This document shows positions 45,510 to 54,617 of a stretch of DNA of 64,000 nt, piece after piece. The stretch is taken from positions 124,001 through 188,000 of the forward strand of contig NZ_JAKLUA010000002.1 of the NCBI RefSeq assembly GCF_022012435.1. Reading direction: 5' to 3'. Position 1 is the stretch's first letter. Each line of letters begins with the position of its first letter. The position numbers were made by a program, and so were the translations under genes. This DNA comes from Bradyrhizobium zhengyangense. GTDB lineage: Bacteria; Pseudomonadota; Alphaproteobacteria; Rhizobiales; Xanthobacteraceae. Under the pieces are notes generated by a model. The model had not been told where the DNA came from. It saw only the letters and a list, made by a program, of their open reading frames with translations, and did no database searches.

Positions 45510-46772
45510 CTAGCCTATGCGGCGGAAGATCGCGCTGGCGTTGACCCCGCCGAAGCCGAAGCCGTTGGAGATCGCGTGCTGCATCGGCATGGGACGTGCA
45601 GCACCGGCAACGATATCGATCCCTTCCGCACCCGCATCCGGATTTTCGAGATTGAGGGTCGGCGGCGTGATCTGGTCGCGCAGGGCAAGCACGGTGAAGA
45701 TCGCCTCCAGTCCGCCGGCGGCGCCGAGCAGATGGCCGGTGGCCGATTTGGTCGCACTGACCGCGATGGATTTGTTGCGGCCGAACAGCGCGCCGATCGC
45801 GCCAAGCTCGCTCTCGTCGCCGGCAGGCGTTGAGGTCGCATGGGCGTTGAGATGCTGCACATCGGCGGGCGCAAGCTTCGCCTGCCGGAGCGCGATCTCC
45901 ATGGCGCGGCGGGCGCCGTCGCCATCGGGCGGCCCCGACGTCATGTGATAGGCGTCGGCAGTGGTGCCATATCCCACAAGCTCGGCGATCGGTGTGGCGC
46001 CGCGCGCCAGCGCATGTTCCAGCTCCTCGATCACCAGTATGCCGGAGCCTTCGCCCATGACGAAACCGTCGCGGTCGCGATCGAACGGGCGTGAGGCACG
46101 CATGGGCTCGTCGTTGAAGGAGCTCGACAGCGCGCGGGCCGCCGCAAAGCCGCCGAGGCTGACGATGTCGATGCAGGCCTCCGCGCCGCCGCAGATTGCG
46201 ACATCGGCTTCGCCCGCGCGGATGATGCGTGCGGCATCGCCGATCGCCTGCGCGCCGGCGGCGCACGCGGTGACCGGCGTGCCCAGCGCGCCCTTGTAGC
46301 CGTATTTGATCGAGACGTGGCCGGCGGCGAGGTTGGCGAGGAACGAGGGGATCGTGAACGGCGACAGCCGGCGCGGGCCGCGTTGCTCGGTGATGCGCAC
46401 GGCCTCCGCCATCGCGGGAAAACCGCCTACGCCGGAGCCGATGATCGTCGCGGTGCGCTCCTGTGCAGATGCATCCTGTGGCGTCCATTTGGCCTGCGCG
46501 ACGGCTTCCGCGGTGGCGAGCAGCGCGAACAGGATGAAGCGGTCCATCTTGCGCTGATCCTTTGGCGCAGCGGCGTCGGCCGGATCGAAGCCGCCGTCGG
46601 CATCATCGGCTTTGTCGGGTACGAGACCGGCAATGCGCGCGGGCAATGCCTGCGACCATTGAGGCAGCGGGCGCAGCCCGCTTTGACCCGCGAGCAGCCG
46701 GCGCCAGGATATCTCGACACCACAGCCGAGCGGCGATACCGCGCCCATTCCAGTCACGACGATACGACGCAT
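45510..46772 (-). CDS. Beta-ketoacyl-ACP synthase II (FabF-like)
   Basis: A 420-residue condensing enzyme. The catalytic triad is complete: C170 in TPVTACAAGAQAIGDA, histidines in NAHATSTPAGD and KSATGHLLGAAGG. Overall length and motifs match KAS II/FabF. No acyl carrier protein or reductase gene is adjacent, so this is probably a paralog with a special acyl substrate rather than the housekeeping enzyme. It lies 1 base after the HxlR regulator's stop and is followed by lysE. Confidence 0.92.
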   Translation of the reverse strand: MRRIVVTGMGAVSPLGCGVEISWRRLLAGQSGLRPLPQWSQALPARIAGLVPDKADDADGGFDPADAAAPKDQRKMDRFILFALLATAEAVAQAKWTPQDASAQERTATIIGSGVGGFPAMAEAVRITEQRGPRRLSPFTIPSFLANLAAGHVSIKYGYKGALGTPVTACAAGAQAIGDAARIIRAGEADVAICGGAEACIDIVSLGGFAAARALSSSFNDEPMRASRPFDRDRDGFVMGEGSGILVIEELEHALARGATPIAELVGYGTTADAYHMTSGPPDGDGARRAMEIALRQAKLAPADVQHLNAHATSTPAGDESELGAIGALFGRNKSIAVSATKSATGHLLGAAGGLEAIFTVLALRDQITPPTLNLENPDAGAEGIDIVAGAARPMPMQHAISNGFGFGGVNASAIFRRIG

Positions 46773-46773
46773 G

Positions 46774-47289
46774 TCAGTCTCCAGCCGGTGCGAGGTCCGG
46801 GTTCATAGCTTTGAGCAAGGTGAGCCGTCGCCGCATCAGGCGGCTCGCGGCAGGACCGGCAACCACCACCGCATTGGCGAGCGTGATCGGCTGTCGCTCG
46901 GCGGCGTCGACCACGACCGGATCGAGTGGCCGAAGATCGTTCCTGTCGGCCAGCAGGATGGATTCACCCTTCGGCGCGAGATGCTTGTTGCCCCAGGCGA
47001 GCAGCGTTGCGATCACGGGAAAGAAATCCCGCGCCTTGTCCGTCAGCACATATTCGCAACGCGGCGGCCGCTCCTGATAGCGGCGGCGGACGAACATGCC
47101 GGTCTTGGTGAGATGGGCGAGGCGCCGCGACAGGATGTTCGGCGCGATGCCGAGATTGCGCTCGAACTCGTCGAACCGCGTCGAGCCCTGCAAGGCGTCC
47201 CGCAGGATCAGGATGCTCCACCATTCCCCGACCGTCTCGACGGCGCGGCCGACCGGACATTCCTGGATGGAAGGCAATTTGGGCTGCAT
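46774..47289 (-). CDS. HxlR-family transcriptional regulator
   Basis: A 171-residue regulator. The HxlR signature is present: CPVGRAVETVGEWWSILILR, then FDEFERNLGIAPNILSRRL and FVRRRYQERPPRCEYVLTDK. A 60-residue C-terminal extension follows (about 110-171). Cysteines C11 and C79 could sense thiol-reactive compounds, as in some HxlR proteins, but this is inference. The start at 47289 avoids the candidate operator at 47307-47331; a longer frame to 47361 would run through it. It is the first gene of the operon hxlR, FabF-like, lysE, hydrolase. Confidence 0.9.
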   Translation of the reverse strand: MQPKLPSIQECPVGRAVETVGEWWSILILRDALQGSTRFDEFERNLGIAPNILSRRLAHLTKTGMFVRRRYQERPPRCEYVLTDKARDFFPVIATLLAWGNKHLAPKGESILLADRNDLRPLDPVVVDAAERQPITLANAVVVAGPAASRLMRRRLTLLKAMNPDLAPAGD

Positions 47290-47306
47290 GGCGGGGAAGG
47301 TAGGAG

Positions 47307-47331
47307 AGTAACTTGCGAAATGCAAGTAACT
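47307..47331. promoter_or_regulatory. Candidate HxlR operator
   Basis: ACTTGC (47311-47316) and GCAAGT (47322-47327) are inverted around a 5-base spacer. AGTAACT also occurs on both flanks as a direct repeat (47307-47313 and 47325-47331). The site is 18 to 42 bases upstream of the hxlR start, which suits autoregulation. HxlR proteins bind short ACTTGC/GCAAGT-like dyads, so the match is reasonable but unproved. Confidence 0.6.
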
Positions 47332-47383
47332 ATACGCGCTCCTGCTCCGGACGCAGCGCATCGCGTTTTCAGCGGTGCGCTGC

Positions 47384-47477
47384 AGAGCCGGGGTCCATGT
47401 TGCTGATCACTGGATGTCGCGTAGGTCCCGGCTCTGCGCACCAACGCAAACGGCGCTGTAGCGTCGTCCGGGACACG
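47384..47477. repeat. Degenerate copy of palindromic repeat family D
   Basis: Landmarks 'gccggggtccatg', 'aggtcccggctctgcgc' and 'gtcgtccgggacac' follow the order of the intact elements at 12022-12176 and 62929-63064, but the outer ends no longer pair well. It is the first of three repeat elements stacked in the 413-base gap between the hxlR operon and the polyprenyl synthase gene. Confidence 0.55.
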
Positions 47478-47507
47478 GGAGTTGAGCGACGGCTGTGCGC
47501 CGTACTC

Positions 47508-47523
47508 CGTCATTGCGAGCGCA
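47508..47523. repeat. Half element of palindromic repeat family B
   Basis: CGTCATTGCGAGCGCA is identical to the left end of the full elements at 38095 and 58566, but the rest of that family is missing. It ends 12 bases before a family A element, suggesting that a family B copy was cut or replaced. Confidence 0.6.
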
Positions 47524-47535
47524 CATATCCATCAC

Positions 47536-47665
47536 CGTCACCCTGAGGTGCTCCCCTCTTCGGCGAGCCTCGAAGAGCGACGGCCCGGCTGCATCCGGGC
47601 CGTACATCCTTCGAGGCTCCTCATGGGACGCATTGCGTCCCGTGCCTCGCGCCTCAGGACGACGG
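47536..47665. repeat. Intergenic palindromic repeat, family A (copy 2)
   Basis: cgtcaccctgaggtgctccc, then cttcggcgagcctcgaag, a central GCCCGG-ctgcat-CCGGGC hairpin, catccttcgaggctcc, a hairpin around GGGACGCATTGCGTCCC and cctcaggacgacgg. The order of blocks agrees with 22889-23036, though the middle hairpins differ in sequence. It lies 37 bases downstream of the polyprenyl synthase stop. Confidence 0.75.
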
Positions 47666-47702
47666 TGCTAAGAGCAGTGCAGATCGATAGAGCTCGCCGC
47701 GC

Positions 47703-48710
47703 TCAATGCGACCGTGCCAGGCAGAACGCCACCACCTGCTCTAGCGCGCTCTTCATCGGCGAGGACGGGAACAGCGCCAGCGCATCGACCGCCATGGCGC
47801 CGTAGTGCTGGGCGCGGCTCAGCGTGTCCTCGAGCGCGCGGTGCTTGTTCATCAGGCCGATGGCGTGGTCGAGATCGGCATCGCCGATCTCGCCGCGCTC
47901 CAGCGCCTTGATCCAGAAAGCGCGCTCGGAGTCGTTGCCGCGGCGGAACGCGAGCACGACGGGCAGAGTGATCTTGCCCTCGCGGAAATCGTCGCCGGTG
48001 TTCTTGCCGAGTTTGGCGCTCTTGCCGCCATAGTCGAGCACGTCGTCGACCAGCTGGAAGGCGATGCCGAGATTCATGCCGACGGAGCGGCAGGCGGTCT
48101 GCTCGGCCTTTGGGCGGTTGGCGATGACGGGGCCGACCTCGCAGGCCGCCGCGAACAGCTCGGCGGTCTTGCCGCGGATCACGGCGAGATATTCGTCCTC
48201 GGTGGTCGCCGTGTTCTTGGCGGCGGCAAGCTGCATCACCTCGCCCTCGGCGATTGTCGCGGCCGCTGCGGAGAGGATGTCGAGCGCGCGCAGCGAGCCG
48301 ACCTCGACCATCATGCGGAAGGCCTGGCCGAGCAGGAAGTCGCCGACCAGCACGCTCGCCTCATTGCCCCAGAGCATGCGGGCCGACAGCTTGCCGCGGC
48401 GCATCTCGCTCTCGTCGACGACGTCGTCATGGAGCAGGGTCGCGGTATGCATGAACTCGACGGACGCGGCGAGCTTGATGTGGCCGTCGCCGGTGTAGCC
48501 GGCGAGGTTCGCCATCGCCAGCGTCAGCATCGGCCGCAGCCGCTTGCCGCCGGAGGAGATCAAATGGTTGGCGACTTCAGGGATCATGGTCACGTCAGAC
48601 CCGGTCCGCGACAGGATCGTGGCGTTGACGCGCTCCATGTCGGGGGCCACAAGGGCAACCAGCTCTTCGATCGACGCGCCGGGAGTTTCGAAAGGTACGA
48701 TGACGGCCAC
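47703..48710 (-). CDS. Polyprenyl diphosphate synthase (octaprenyl/decaprenyl type)
   Basis: A 335-residue trans-prenyltransferase that makes the ubiquinone side chain. The first aspartate-rich motif is LLHDDVVDESEMRRG and the second is LVDDVLDYGG; GGKRLRPMLTLAMANLAG and GKTAELFAAACEVGP are the other hallmarks. Side chain length cannot be fixed, though ubiquinone-10 is usual in this group. The GTG start at 48710 has GGAG six bases upstream; the longer frame to 48818 is unsupported and runs toward the divergent gene. Confidence 0.93.
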   Translation of the reverse strand: MAVIVPFETPGASIEELVALVAPDMERVNATILSRTGSDVTMIPEVANHLISSGGKRLRPMLTLAMANLAGYTGDGHIKLAASVEFMHTATLLHDDVVDESEMRRGKLSARMLWGNEASVLVGDFLLGQAFRMMVEVGSLRALDILSAAAATIAEGEVMQLAAAKNTATTEDEYLAVIRGKTAELFAAACEVGPVIANRPKAEQTACRSVGMNLGIAFQLVDDVLDYGGKSAKLGKNTGDDFREGKITLPVVLAFRRGNDSERAFWIKALERGEIGDADLDHAIGLMNKHRALEDTLSRAQHYGAMAVDALALFPSSPMKSALEQVVAFCLARSH

Positions 48711-48841
48711 GCCGGTCTCCAATATTTGCCCCGGAGGGGCTATTCTGATGGAAAGACAATAGAAACTGGACGGGGATGCGGCAAGGCCTGTGGAACCATT
48801 GACATTTGCCGCTTTCACCCCTTTCAGGCAGGAGGCTCGTC

Positions 48842-49069
48842 TTGCGTGAATTGGTTCGGACCAACGATATCGTGCTGGTGTCGGCGATCGGCGCGCTGCT
48901 CGACGGCGCCAACATCCATCATCTGGTGCTGGACCAGAACATGAGCATCATCGAGGGCTCGCTCGGCGTGCTGCCCAGGCGGATCCTGGTCCATGAGGAC
49001 GATGCCAGCGAGGCCCGGCAATTGCTGACCGACGCCGGCCTTAGCCACGAACTGCGCGGCGATGATTGA
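48842..49069 (+). CDS. DUF2007 small protein
   Basis: A 75-residue ferredoxin-like single-domain protein, LRELVRTNDIVLVSAIGALL followed by LDGANIHHLVLDQNMSIIEG and RRILVHEDDASEARQLL. It matches the DUF2007 (putative signal-transducing) family; role unknown. It starts with TTG at 48842, backed by GGAGG six bases upstream. Its end overlaps the methyltransferase start by 8 bases, so the two are translationally coupled. Confidence 0.85.
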   Translation: MRELVRTNDIVLVSAIGALLDGANIHHLVLDQNMSIIEGSLGVLPRRILVHEDDASEARQLLTDAGLSHELRGDD

Positions 49070-49829
49070 CGTCGTCACAGATCTCACCGAGGACGCCTTT
49101 CTCGGCGGCCAGCTGCTGCTCAAGCAGAAGCGATCCGGCCACCGGGCAGGGCATGACGCCATCCTGCTTGCCGCTGCGGCCGAGGCCCGCGACGGCGACC
49201 GTGTGGTCGATCTCGGCGCCGGCGTCGGCACGGCTGGCCTCGCGCTGGCCCGGCGCGTTGGCGGGATCAAGCTTTGCCTCGTCGAAATCGATCCGGAGCT
49301 GGCCGAACTCGCGCGCGCCAATGCGGCCGCGAATGCGATTGCCGCTGATGTGATCGTGCTCGACGTCACCGCGGACGCGCAGGCTTTTGCAGCCCATGGG
49401 CTCACGCCTGATAGTGCGGATTGCGTGTTGATGAACCCGCCCTTCAACGATCCCGCGCGGCACCGCGGCTCGCCGGACCAGGCGCGTCACACCGCGCATG
49501 TCGCCACGGACGAGACGCTGCATGCCTGGGTGCATGCAGCGCGGCGTATCCTGCGAACGAACGGTGTGCTCACGCTGATCTGGCGCGCAGATGGAATCGC
49601 AGATGTCTTGGCAGCGCTGTCACGCGGCTTCGGCAGCCTGTCGATCCTGCCGGTTCATGGCGAAGCGGGACGTCCAGCGATCCGCGTGCTGGTGCGCGCG
49701 GTGAAGGGCGGACGGGCGCCGATGCGATTGCTGCCGGGCCTCATGCTCAATGATGAGTCAGGCGTGCCCAAAAAAGAGGTGCGGAATATTCTGGAAGGGA
49801 GAGCGGTCTTGCCGCTGGCGGAGCCGTGA
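49062..49829 (+). CDS. TrmN6-like tRNA/small-substrate adenine methyltransferase
   Basis: A 255-residue class I methyltransferase. SAM motif VVDLGAGVGTAGLALARRV, acidic strand LVEIDPELAELARANA and the catalytic NPPF motif (VLMNPPFNDPARHRGS) define an N6-adenine type. The N-terminal TEDAFLGGQLLLKQKRSGHR resembles TrmN6, which modifies adenine 37 of valine tRNA, but other adenine substrates are possible. It overlaps the DUF2007 gene by 8 bases. It is convergent with a 32-residue membrane peptide gene. Confidence 0.88.
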   Translation: MIDVVTDLTEDAFLGGQLLLKQKRSGHRAGHDAILLAAAAEARDGDRVVDLGAGVGTAGLALARRVGGIKLCLVEIDPELAELARANAAANAIAADVIVLDVTADAQAFAAHGLTPDSADCVLMNPPFNDPARHRGSPDQARHTAHVATDETLHAWVHAARRILRTNGVLTLIWRADGIADVLAALSRGFGSLSILPVHGEAGRPAIRVLVRAVKGGRAPMRLLPGLMLNDESGVPKKEVRNILEGRAVLPLAEP

Positions 49830-49833
49830 CGGC

Positions 49834-49932
49834 TTACTGGGGAAGCGATTCCGACTGCTGTTCTGGCTGGGACGTAAAGCGAATCGCCGTAAAGAGCGCG
49901 CCCATCAGCATCAACAGCAGATAGATCTTCAT
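49834..49932 (-). CDS. 32-residue membrane peptide
   Basis: A complete small reading frame of 32 codons starting at 49932, with GGAGGAA five bases upstream, an unusually strong ribosome site. It reads MKIYLLLMLMGALFTAIRF followed by a short polar tail TSQPEQQSESLPQ and a TAA stop. The first 19 residues form one membrane helix or uncleaved signal. No family is recognised. A GGAAC-N17-AGTT element about 34 bases upstream suggests stress control. Confidence 0.72.
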   Translation of the reverse strand: MKIYLLLMLMGALFTAIRFTSQPEQQSESLPQ

Positions 49933-49965
49933 GTCGTTTCCTCCGCTGCCTCATTGCAGCTTCCC

Positions 49966-49991
49966 AACTGGGATTCTGCAAAACACGTTCC
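49966..49991 (-). promoter_or_regulatory. Candidate EcfG-type promoter for the 32-residue peptide gene
   Basis: Reading the minus strand, GGAAC (49991-49987) is followed after 17 bases by AGTT (49969-49966). The known EcfG pattern is GGAAC-N16/17-CGTT, so one less conserved base differs. The -10 side ends about 34 bases before the peptide's start codon. Confidence 0.45.
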
Positions 49992-50045
49992 AGGCACCAG
50001 CAATGACAGTCGCGTGATAAATAAGGGTTAACCAGAGGTGACGGC

Positions 50046-50954
50046 ATGGCCGAACAATTGAACGATCGCGAGAATTCCGGCCTGGCCGACAAGCTCATGC
50101 AATATCTGCCGGCGCGCTTGCGCCCCGGTGCCGCGGTCGTACCGGTGGTGCGGCTGTCGGGCGTCATCGGCGCGGTCACGCCGCTGCGTCCGGGCATGAC
50201 GCTGGCGGGCCTCGCCCGCGTGCTGGAGCGGGCGTTTTCATACCGGAACGCCAAGGCGGTCGCGCTTGTGATCAATTCGCCGGGCGGCTCGCCGGTGCAG
50301 TCGCGCCAGATCTATCTGCGCATCAAGCAGCTCGCGGCGGAGAAGAAGCTGCCTGTGCTGGTGTTCGTCGAGGACGTCGCGGCCTCGGGCGGTTACATGA
50401 TCGCCTGCGCCGGCGACGAGATCTTCTGCGATCCGTCGTCGATCCTCGGATCGATCGGCGTGGTCGGCGGCAGCTTCGGTTTCCAGGATGCGATCAAGCG
50501 GCTCGGCATCGAGCGGCGCCTCTACACGGCAGGCGCCCACAAGGCGATGCTCGATCCGTTCCTGCCCGAAAACCCCGATGACGTCGCCAAGCTGAAGGCT
50601 CTCCAGCGCGAGATCCACCAGATCTTCATCGCGCTGGTGAAGGACAGCCGCGGCGCGAGGCTGAAGGGCACGGACGACGTCCTGTTTACGGGCGAATACT
50701 GGGCCGGTGAGAGCTCGATCGCGCTGGGGCTCGCCGACGGGATCGGCGATATCCGCTCAACTCTTCGTGCCCGCTATGGCGAGAAGGTTCTCACCCCCGT
50801 GATCGCGCAGCCCTCCGGGCTGCTGTCCGGCCTGTTGGGGCGGAAATCGCCCGGCGCGGGCCAGCTTTCGGCCATGGAATCAATGGCTGGGCTACCGGAT
50901 GAGCTGATCTCGGCCGTCGAGACGCGGGCGATTTGGGCGAAATTCGGGTTCTAG
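50046..50954 (+). CDS. S49-family signal peptide peptidase-like protease
   Basis: A 302-residue serine protease of the SppA/SohB group. VALVINSPGGSPVQSRQIYL precedes the nucleophile S114 in VAASGGYMIACAG. The catalytic lysine is K166 in LYTAGAHKAMLDPF, and ILGSIGVVGGSFGFQDAIKR is the usual loop. The protein has no obvious signal or membrane helix at the N-terminus, unlike E. coli SppA, so location is uncertain. It should cleave membrane-derived peptides. A TTAAC element lies just upstream of the start. Confidence 0.92.
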   Translation: MAEQLNDRENSGLADKLMQYLPARLRPGAAVVPVVRLSGVIGAVTPLRPGMTLAGLARVLERAFSYRNAKAVALVINSPGGSPVQSRQIYLRIKQLAAEKKLPVLVFVEDVAASGGYMIACAGDEIFCDPSSILGSIGVVGGSFGFQDAIKRLGIERRLYTAGAHKAMLDPFLPENPDDVAKLKALQREIHQIFIALVKDSRGARLKGTDDVLFTGEYWAGESSIALGLADGIGDIRSTLRARYGEKVLTPVIAQPSGLLSGLLGRKSPGAGQLSAMESMAGLPDELISAVETRAIWAKFGF

Positions 50955-51058
50955 GTTCGGCTCCCCCGCGCCATTTGGTCCGTGCTGAGCCAATTGCGGC
51001 GCGGCCCGGACTGCGCGAGAATGTGTGTGGGGGCTGAGCACTACACGAGGATCGACCG

Positions 51059-51250
51059 ATGCCGCCGTTCGTCGCATTTGCGGGCGTTCTGGGTGGGCTT
51101 GCCGTGGTCCGCTGGGCCTACAAGACCGCACTCAGGATCAACGAGGAGTTGGAGGAGATGCGCCTGTCGCGCGTCGCGGAGGCCGCCCATATGGGGACCA
51201 TCCAGACGCTGAAGCGTGACCCCGTGACCGGGGCGTATAGGCCGGGTTAG
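51059..51250 (+). CDS. Small conserved hypothetical protein
   Basis: A 63-residue protein with one N-terminal hydrophobic segment ([20 protein letters not shown]), then a charged amphipathic region ([20 protein letters not shown]) and a short tail ending [18 protein letters not shown] lies 8 bases before the ATG. The tail '[12 protein letters not shown]' is a conserved end I associate with small alphaproteobacterial proteins; function unknown. A repeat begins 19 bases after the stop. Confidence 0.75.
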   Translation: MPPFVAFAGVLGGLAVVRWAYKTALRINEELEEMRLSRVAEAAHMGTIQTLKRDPVTGAYRPG

Positions 51251-51268
51251 TACCCTTTTCAGGCCCAC

Positions 51269-51347
51269 CGTCGTTCCGGGGCGATGCAAAGCATCGAACC
51301 CGGAATCTCGAGATTCCGGGTTCGCCCTTCGGGCGCCCCGGAATGAG
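51269..51347. repeat. Intergenic palindromic repeat, family C (copy 1)
   Basis: cgtcgttccggggcgatgca and gggcgccccggaatgagg form inverted ends, with an inner GATGC/GCATC hairpin, 'cccggaatctcgagattccggg' as central palindrome and a CGCCCttcGGGCG hairpin. The second copy is 54509-54613. It lies directly ahead of glyQ. Confidence 0.75.
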
Positions 51348-51435
51348 GTTGTTTACCCCCTTTGCCTTGATTCCCATGGCCGCCGTCGATACGGTCCCGC
51401 GCGATTCAAAACCCCCGCGAGAGCCTGATCTGACG

Positions 51436-52383
51436 ATGGACGCCTCATTGCCCGCCCATATGCGCCCGGACCGCTCGTTCCAGGGCCTGATCCTGGCCCT
51501 GCAGCGCTACTGGGCGGATTACGGCTGCGTGATCCTGCAGCCCTACGACATGGAAGTCGGCGCCGGCACCTTCCATCCTGGGACGACCTTGCGTGCGCTC
51601 GGACCGCGGCCGTGGAATGCCGCCTATGTGCAGCCCTCGCGTCGGCCCAAGGACGGCCGCTACGGCGAAAACCCGAACCGGCTCCAGCACTATTACCAGT
51701 TCCAGGTCATCCTCAAGCCGTCGCCGCCGAACCTTCAGGAGCTGTACCTGAAGTCGCTCGCCGCGATCGGCATCGACTCCGCCGTCCACGACATCCGCTT
51801 CGTCGAGGACGATTGGGAGAGCCCGACGCTGGGCGCCTGGGGCCTTGGCTGGGAGTGCTGGTGCGACGGCATGGAAGTCAGCCAGTTCACCTATTTCCAG
51901 CAGGTCGCCGGCGTCGAATGCGCACCGGTTGCGGGTGAGCTCACCTACGGCCTCGAACGCCTCGCCTGTTATCTGCAGGGCGTCGATCGCATCATGGACC
52001 TGAACTTCAACGGCCGCGAAGGCGCAGAGAAGGTCAGCTACCGCGATGTGTTCTTCCAGGCCGAGCAGGAATATTCGCGGCACAATTTCGAATATGCCGA
52101 TACGGCGATGCTTTTCGAGCAGTTCAAGATGGCCGAAGCGGCCTGCAAGAAATACCTCGAGGCTGGCTGGCAGAAAAACTCGGAATCCGGCAAGCGCGAG
52201 GCCCATCTGATGGCGCTCCCCGCCTATGACCAGTGCATCAAGGCGAGCCATGTCTTCAACCTGCTCGATGCGCGCGGCGTGATTTCGGTGACGGAGCGAC
52301 AGAGCTACATCTTCCGGGTTCGCGAGTTGGCGAAAGCCTGCGGCGAAGCCTGGGTGCACACCGAAGCCGGTGGAGCGGCCTGA
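51436..52383 (+). CDS. glyQ: Glycyl-tRNA synthetase alpha subunit
   Basis: A 315-residue catalytic alpha subunit of the bacterial alpha2-beta2 GlyRS. It has [40 protein letters not shown] and [20 protein letters not shown], all hallmark text. I chose ATG 51436 ([15 protein letters not shown]) since family members begin near here. Earlier in-frame ATGs (51376, 51343) are possible, but the first lies inside repeat C. The stop overlaps the glyS start in a TGATG arrangement. Confidence 0.96.
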   Translation: MDASLPAHMRPDRSFQGLILALQRYWADYGCVILQPYDMEVGAGTFHPGTTLRALGPRPWNAAYVQPSRRPKDGRYGENPNRLQHYYQFQVILKPSPPNLQELYLKSLAAIGIDSAVHDIRFVEDDWESPTLGAWGLGWECWCDGMEVSQFTYFQQVAGVECAPVAGELTYGLERLACYLQGVDRIMDLNFNGREGAEKVSYRDVFFQAEQEYSRHNFEYADTAMLFEQFKMAEAACKKYLEAGWQKNSESGKREAHLMALPAYDQCIKASHVFNLLDARGVISVTERQSYIFRVRELAKACGEAWVHTEAGGAA

Positions 52384-54482
52384 TGCCCGATCTTTTGCTT
52401 GAACTGTTTTCCGAAGAAATCCCCGCGCGCATGCAGGCCAAGGCGGCCGACGATTTGCGCCGCCTGGTCACCGACAAGCTCGTCGCCGAGGGCCTGGTCT
52501 ACGAAGGCACGAAAGCCTTCGCGACGCCGCGCCGTCTTGCGCTCACCGTGCACGGCATCCCCGCGCGTCAGCCTGACCTGAAAACCGAACGCCGCGGGCC
52601 CAAAGTCGGCGCCCCCGATGCGGCCGTGCAGGGCTTTCTGAAGGCCACAGGCTTGAAGTCACTGGATGAGGCCAAGATCCAGCGCGACCCGAAGGGCGAT
52701 TTCTACATCGGATTGATCGAGAAGCCCGGCCGCGACGCCATCGACGTGCTCGCGGAAATCCTGCCCGTGATGATCCGCACCTTCCCCTGGCCGAAATCGA
52801 TGCGCTGGGGCGCGCGCTCGGCCAAGCCGGGCGCGCTGAGCTGGGTGCGTCCGCTGCACGCGATCACCGCGACCTTCGGCCTCGAGACCGAAGAGCCCGA
52901 TGTCGTGAAGTTTTCCGTGGACGGCATCGAGGCCGGCCAGACCACCTACGGTCATCGCTTCCTCGCGCCGTCGGCTATTTCCGTCCGCCGCTTCGAGGAC
53001 TACGAAGCCAAGCTCCTGGACGCGAAGGTCGTGCTCGACGCTGAGCGGCGTAAGGACGCGATCCTCACCGATGCCAAGCAGCTTGCCTTCGCGCAAGGGT
53101 TCGAGCTCGTCGAGGACCAAAACCTGCTCGACGAGGTCTCGGGCCTCGTCGAATGGCCGGTCGTGCTGATGGGCTCGTTCGAGCAGGAGTTCTTGAAGAC
53201 TCCCGACGAGGTGATCCGCGCCACCATCCGTAACAACCAGAAATGCTTCGTGGTCAGGGATCCCAAGACCGGGAGGCTGACCAACAAGTTCGTCCTCACG
53301 GCGAATATCGAGGCCACCGACGGCGGCAAGGTCATCGTGTCAGGCAACGAGCGCGTGATCCGCGCGCGGCTGTCGGATGCGAAGTTCTTTTACGAGACCG
53401 ACCTGAAGACCAAGCTCGAGGATCGTCTGCCGAAGTTCGAGCAGATCGTGTTCCACGAGAAGCTCGGCACGCAGGCCGCACGCATCAAGCGGATCGAGCG
53501 TCTCGCCGCCGAGATCGCGCCGCTGGTCGGCGCCGATGTCGTCAAGGCGACGCGTGCCGCGCATCTCGCCAAGGCGGATCTGCTGACCGAAGTCGTCGGC
53601 GAATTCCCTGAGGTGCAGGGCCTGATGGGCAAGTACTACGCGCTGGCCCAGGGTGAGGACGCCTCGGTCGCGGCGGCCTGCGAGGAGCACTACAAGCCGC
53701 AGGGGCCTGCCGACCGCGTGCCGACCGATCCGGTCAGCGTTGCGGTGGCGCTCGCGGACAAGATCGATACGCTCGTTGGGTTCTGGGCGATCGACGAGAA
53801 GCCGACGGGATCGAAGGACCCTTATGCGCTGCGTCGTGCGGCGCTGGGTGTGATCAGGTTGATCGCCGAGAACGCGCTGCGCTTGTCGCTCATGAAGGTG
53901 GCCGCGTCCGCGCTCGCCGGCTTGTCGGTGAAGCCCGCCGATGCGGAGAAGCTTCCGAGCGATCTTCTCGCTTTCTTCGCCGACCGCTTGAAAGTCCAGC
54001 TTCGCGAGCAGGGCGCGCGTCACGATCTCGTCGACGCCGTGTTTGCGCTCGGCGGCCAGGATGATCTCCTCATGATCGTCCGCCGCGTCGATGCACTCGG
54101 CAAGTTCCTGGAGTCCGACGACGGCAAGAATCTGCTCGCTGGCACCAAGCGTGCCAGCAACATCCTCTCGATCGAGGAGAAGAAGGACAAGCGCACGTTC
54201 GACGGTGCGCCGGATGCCGCGCTCTACGGCCTCGATGAGGAAAAGGCGCTGGCCAAGGCGATCGGCGAGGTGAGGGCGGAAGCAAGTGCCGCCGTCGCCA
54301 AGGAAGACTTCGCCGCCGCGATGAGCGCGATGGCAAAGTTGCGTCCGCCGGTCGATGCGTTCTTCGACAAGGTGCGCGTCAACGACGACGATGCCAAGGT
54401 GCGCGAGAATCGTTTGAAACTGCTGAACGAGATCCGCAGCGCCACGCGCGGAGTGGCGGATTTCTCGAAGATCCAGGATTGA
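52383..54482 (+). CDS. glyS: Glycyl-tRNA synthetase beta subunit
   Basis: A 699-residue beta subunit, needed for tRNA binding and for full activity of the alpha subunit. It begins [18 protein letters not shown], and the middle has the HD-like region ([43 protein letters not shown]) and the C-terminal anticodon-binding domain ([20 protein letters not shown]). The length matches the family. Translational coupling with glyQ through TGATG keeps the subunits balanced. Confidence 0.97.
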   Translation: MPDLLLELFSEEIPARMQAKAADDLRRLVTDKLVAEGLVYEGTKAFATPRRLALTVHGIPARQPDLKTERRGPKVGAPDAAVQGFLKATGLKSLDEAKIQRDPKGDFYIGLIEKPGRDAIDVLAEILPVMIRTFPWPKSMRWGARSAKPGALSWVRPLHAITATFGLETEEPDVVKFSVDGIEAGQTTYGHRFLAPSAISVRRFEDYEAKLLDAKVVLDAERRKDAILTDAKQLAFAQGFELVEDQNLLDEVSGLVEWPVVLMGSFEQEFLKTPDEVIRATIRNNQKCFVVRDPKTGRLTNKFVLTANIEATDGGKVIVSGNERVIRARLSDAKFFYETDLKTKLEDRLPKFEQIVFHEKLGTQAARIKRIERLAAEIAPLVGADVVKATRAAHLAKADLLTEVVGEFPEVQGLMGKYYALAQGEDASVAAACEEHYKPQGPADRVPTDPVSVAVALADKIDTLVGFWAIDEKPTGSKDPYALRRAALGVIRLIAENALRLSLMKVAASALAGLSVKPADAEKLPSDLLAFFADRLKVQLREQGARHDLVDAVFALGGQDDLLMIVRRVDALGKFLESDDGKNLLAGTKRASNILSIEEKKDKRTFDGAPDAALYGLDEEKALAKAIGEVRAEASAAVAKEDFAAAMSAMAKLRPPVDAFFDKVRVNDDDAKVRENRLKLLNEIRSATRGVADFSKIQD

Positions 54483-54508
54483 GGCGCGGTCGGGCGATAG
54501 GAACTACT

Positions 54509-54613
54509 GTCATTCCGGGGCGCGCCACTTGGCGCGAGCCCGGAATCCATTTCTCCTCGTCATGCGCTGCATGATGGATTCCGGGTTCGCGCTCCGCGCG
54601 CCCCGGAATGACG
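54509..54613. repeat. Intergenic palindromic repeat, family C (copy 2)
   Basis: tgtcattccggggcgcgcca on the left and gcgcgccccggaatgacg on the right are inverted. The interior has GCGC-cacttg-GCGC, cccggaatccat/atggattccggg and a hairpin around CATGCGCTGCATG. It agrees in block order with 51269-51347. It starts 27 bases after the glyS stop. Confidence 0.78.
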
Positions 54614-54617
54614 AGAG

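Noticed and set aside
45466..46488. Upstream continuation of the lysE reading frame
   Set aside because: It lies out of frame within the FabF-like gene on the same strand and is arginine/histidine-rich; the true LysE start is at 45465.
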